From an uncultured Paracoccaceae bacterium (lineage in GTDB: Bacteria > Pseudomonadota > Alphaproteobacteria > Rhodobacterales > Rhodobacteraceae), in contig CANMDE010000006.1 of NCBI GenBank assembly GCA_947496535.1, forward strand, positions 62,001 to 126,000: a stretch of DNA of 64,000 nucleotides. The letters are read 5' to 3'. The notes beneath the pieces were generated by a model. It did not search any database. It worked only from the letters and a program-made list of their open reading frames with translations, and was not told the DNA's origin. Each line of letters opens with the position of its first letter. Position 1 is the first letter of the stretch. A program made the translations under genes and the position numbers. This document shows positions 63,125-64,000 of the stretch, piece after piece.

Positions 63125-64000
63125 TTAACCGGAAGACTCTTCAAAACAGTTAGCGATCTGTTGTGCGAATTTCGCAGCGCCTACGGGCAAAGTTCGGCCA
63201 CGGAGCTGCGCTATGTGCAACAAGCCACCACTGCTAGACCGCAAGTCGACTGGACGTGACGCAATGCCCTGCTCCGATGCATTTGGAAGACCCAATTCGA
63301 TCTCGAATCCAATCGTATTGCCACCGGCGATATAATTGCGCAGGAAAATGTAGCTCTCTGTTTCTACCGCCGGTCGGAGCACCGTGTTGAGGCGCTTTGC
63401 CTCTATATCAAGGAGAAGGCGGAGTGCGTAAGGGCCGCGCGGCAAAGCCAAAGGATAATCGAGGCAATCGCTCAGTTTTAACCTCTTTCGTTTTGCCAAG
63501 TTGTGACTTTCCAGCATGATCGCAAAAATGCGTTGCCGCGTTGTTGCGATCGTCTCGAAACTTTCCAGTGCTAATGGCGAAAAGACAATCGCCAAGTCGG
63601 CATCGTAGTTCATCAAGGCGCTTTCGGCCGCTTCGCCGTCCGCCATATGAACCTTAAATTCGACTCCCGGAAACTGTTCTCTGTAAATCTGAATCTGCTC
63701 CGGCAAGAACGTCGGGAGTAGCGATTGTGAGCACACGATCGATACTGTCCCCCAACGCGCCCCTTTCAAATCTTCGATGCGTGCTTTGAGTGCGTCAATA
63801 TCTGCTAGATGTTTGCGGAACGCATGCAGGGCCTGTTCGCCCGCTGGGTTCAAACGGACACCTTTTGCGTGTCTTTCAAAGAGTGGCGTATCGAGCTCTT
63901 CCTCCAATGATTGGATGCGCCGGTTCAACGAAGACGGGGTAATCGCAAGAATCTCAGCGGCCTTGCGTACAGATCCAGCCCGAGCTGTCGTATCGATATA
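63125..64000 (-). CDS. LysR-family transcriptional regulator (N-terminus outside window)
   Basis: 292 codons visible. Coding continues to the window edge: AGSVRKAAEILAITPSSLNRRI is the LysR helix-turn-helix, followed by LEEELDTPLFERHAKGVRLNPAGE and a periplasmic-binding-like effector domain (SIVCSQSLLPTFLPEQIQIYREQFPGVEF region). Only the first 15-20 residues are missing. A TTG at 63928 lies inside the HTH and is not the start. Target genes unknown; more AT-rich than core genes. Confidence 0.9.
   Translation of the reverse strand, partial: YIDTTARAGSVRKAAEILAITPSSLNRRIQSLEEELDTPLFERHAKGVRLNPAGEQALHAFRKHLADIDALKARIEDLKGARWGTVSIVCSQSLLPTFLPEQIQIYREQFPGVEFKVHMADGEAAESALMNYDADLAIVFSPLALESFETIATTRQRIFAIMLESHNLAKRKRLKLSDCLDYPLALPRGPYALRLLLDIEAKRLNTVLRPAVETESYIFLRNYIAGGNTIGFEIELGLPNASEQGIASRPVDLRSSSGGLLHIAQLRGRTLPVGAAKFAQQIANCFEESSG

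Noticed and set aside
63125..63928. Complete LysR gene starting at TTG 63928
   Set aside because: The reading frame continues to the window edge with a good LysR helix-turn-helix, so the gene is truncated by the window.

Overview
The window looks like chromosomal DNA of a marine alphaproteobacterium of the Rhodobacterales (Roseobacter group). This rests on moderately high GC, tight ATGA-type gene overlaps, and several arrangements usual in that group: cysG-DUF2849-cysI-cysH-DUF934-fpr, pyrC-pyrE-dnaB followed by alr-pqiA-radA-cvpA-purF, surE-pcm-nlpD-DUF815-tatCBA, and a dctPQM TRAP operon. No rRNA, tRNA, CRISPR array or complete insertion sequence was recognised. The species cannot be named from sequence alone.

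Layout. 1-5.9 kb: 3' part of a fused NuoE/NuoF-type formate dehydrogenase beta subunit, then an AlkB-like desaturase/hydroxylase overlapping a small exported protein and a small-molecule kinase, then xseA and a membrane protein. 6-12.5 kb: purD, a small exported protein, a 640-base gene-free stretch, a SatD-like/DUF3307 pair separated by three regularly spaced dyads, a SufA-type carrier, a TfoX-N protein, a 2-oxoglutarate oxygenase and tpiA. 12.5-19.8 kb: C4-dicarboxylate-type TRAP transporter, an AerR/PpaA-like B12-binding protein divergent from a cytochrome P450, a lipoprotein, an L,D-transpeptidase and an Lrp-type regulator. 19.9-25.3 kb: assimilatory sulfate/sulfite reduction operon. 25.4-28.1 kb: an Ala/Asp-rich anchored protein, infC with an AUA start, and a nuclease with a lamin-tail-like domain.

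28.1-37.6 kb holds a form II CoxSLM molybdenum hydroxylase cluster (coxS-coxL-coxM, a molybdopterin-binding protein, XdhC/CoxI, DUF1203, CoxE, CoxD), all on the minus strand and interrupted by a plus-strand ArsR/AHSA1 pair. CoxSLM would be the enzyme; XdhC, the MoCF-binding protein, the MoxR ATPase and the VWA protein would insert and mature its cofactor. 37.7-54.2 kb is mostly housekeeping: pyrimidine and purine synthesis, replicative helicase, alanine racemase, RadA, SurE/Pcm repair proteins and an NlpD-like lipoprotein. 54.2-59.4 kb: DUF815 ATPase-tatCBA, a WYL regulator, a TauE/SafE transporter and dusA. 59.4-64 kb: a tyrosine recombinase at the 5' end of dusA (a known integration target), a repeat-rich gap, an ABC exporter and the 3' part of a LysR gene.

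The least explained signals are non-coding: three dyads at exact 29-base spacing (9208-9287), an inverted repeat that would bury the DUF1203 start codon with its ribosome site in the loop (35302-35336), two perfect palindromes between coxS and coxL, a 23-base palindrome upstream of a DUF1127 gene, a 96-base element with terminal inverted repeats behind dnaB, and TGCACGG heptamers in front of the integrase. No clearly new defence or biosynthetic system was found.
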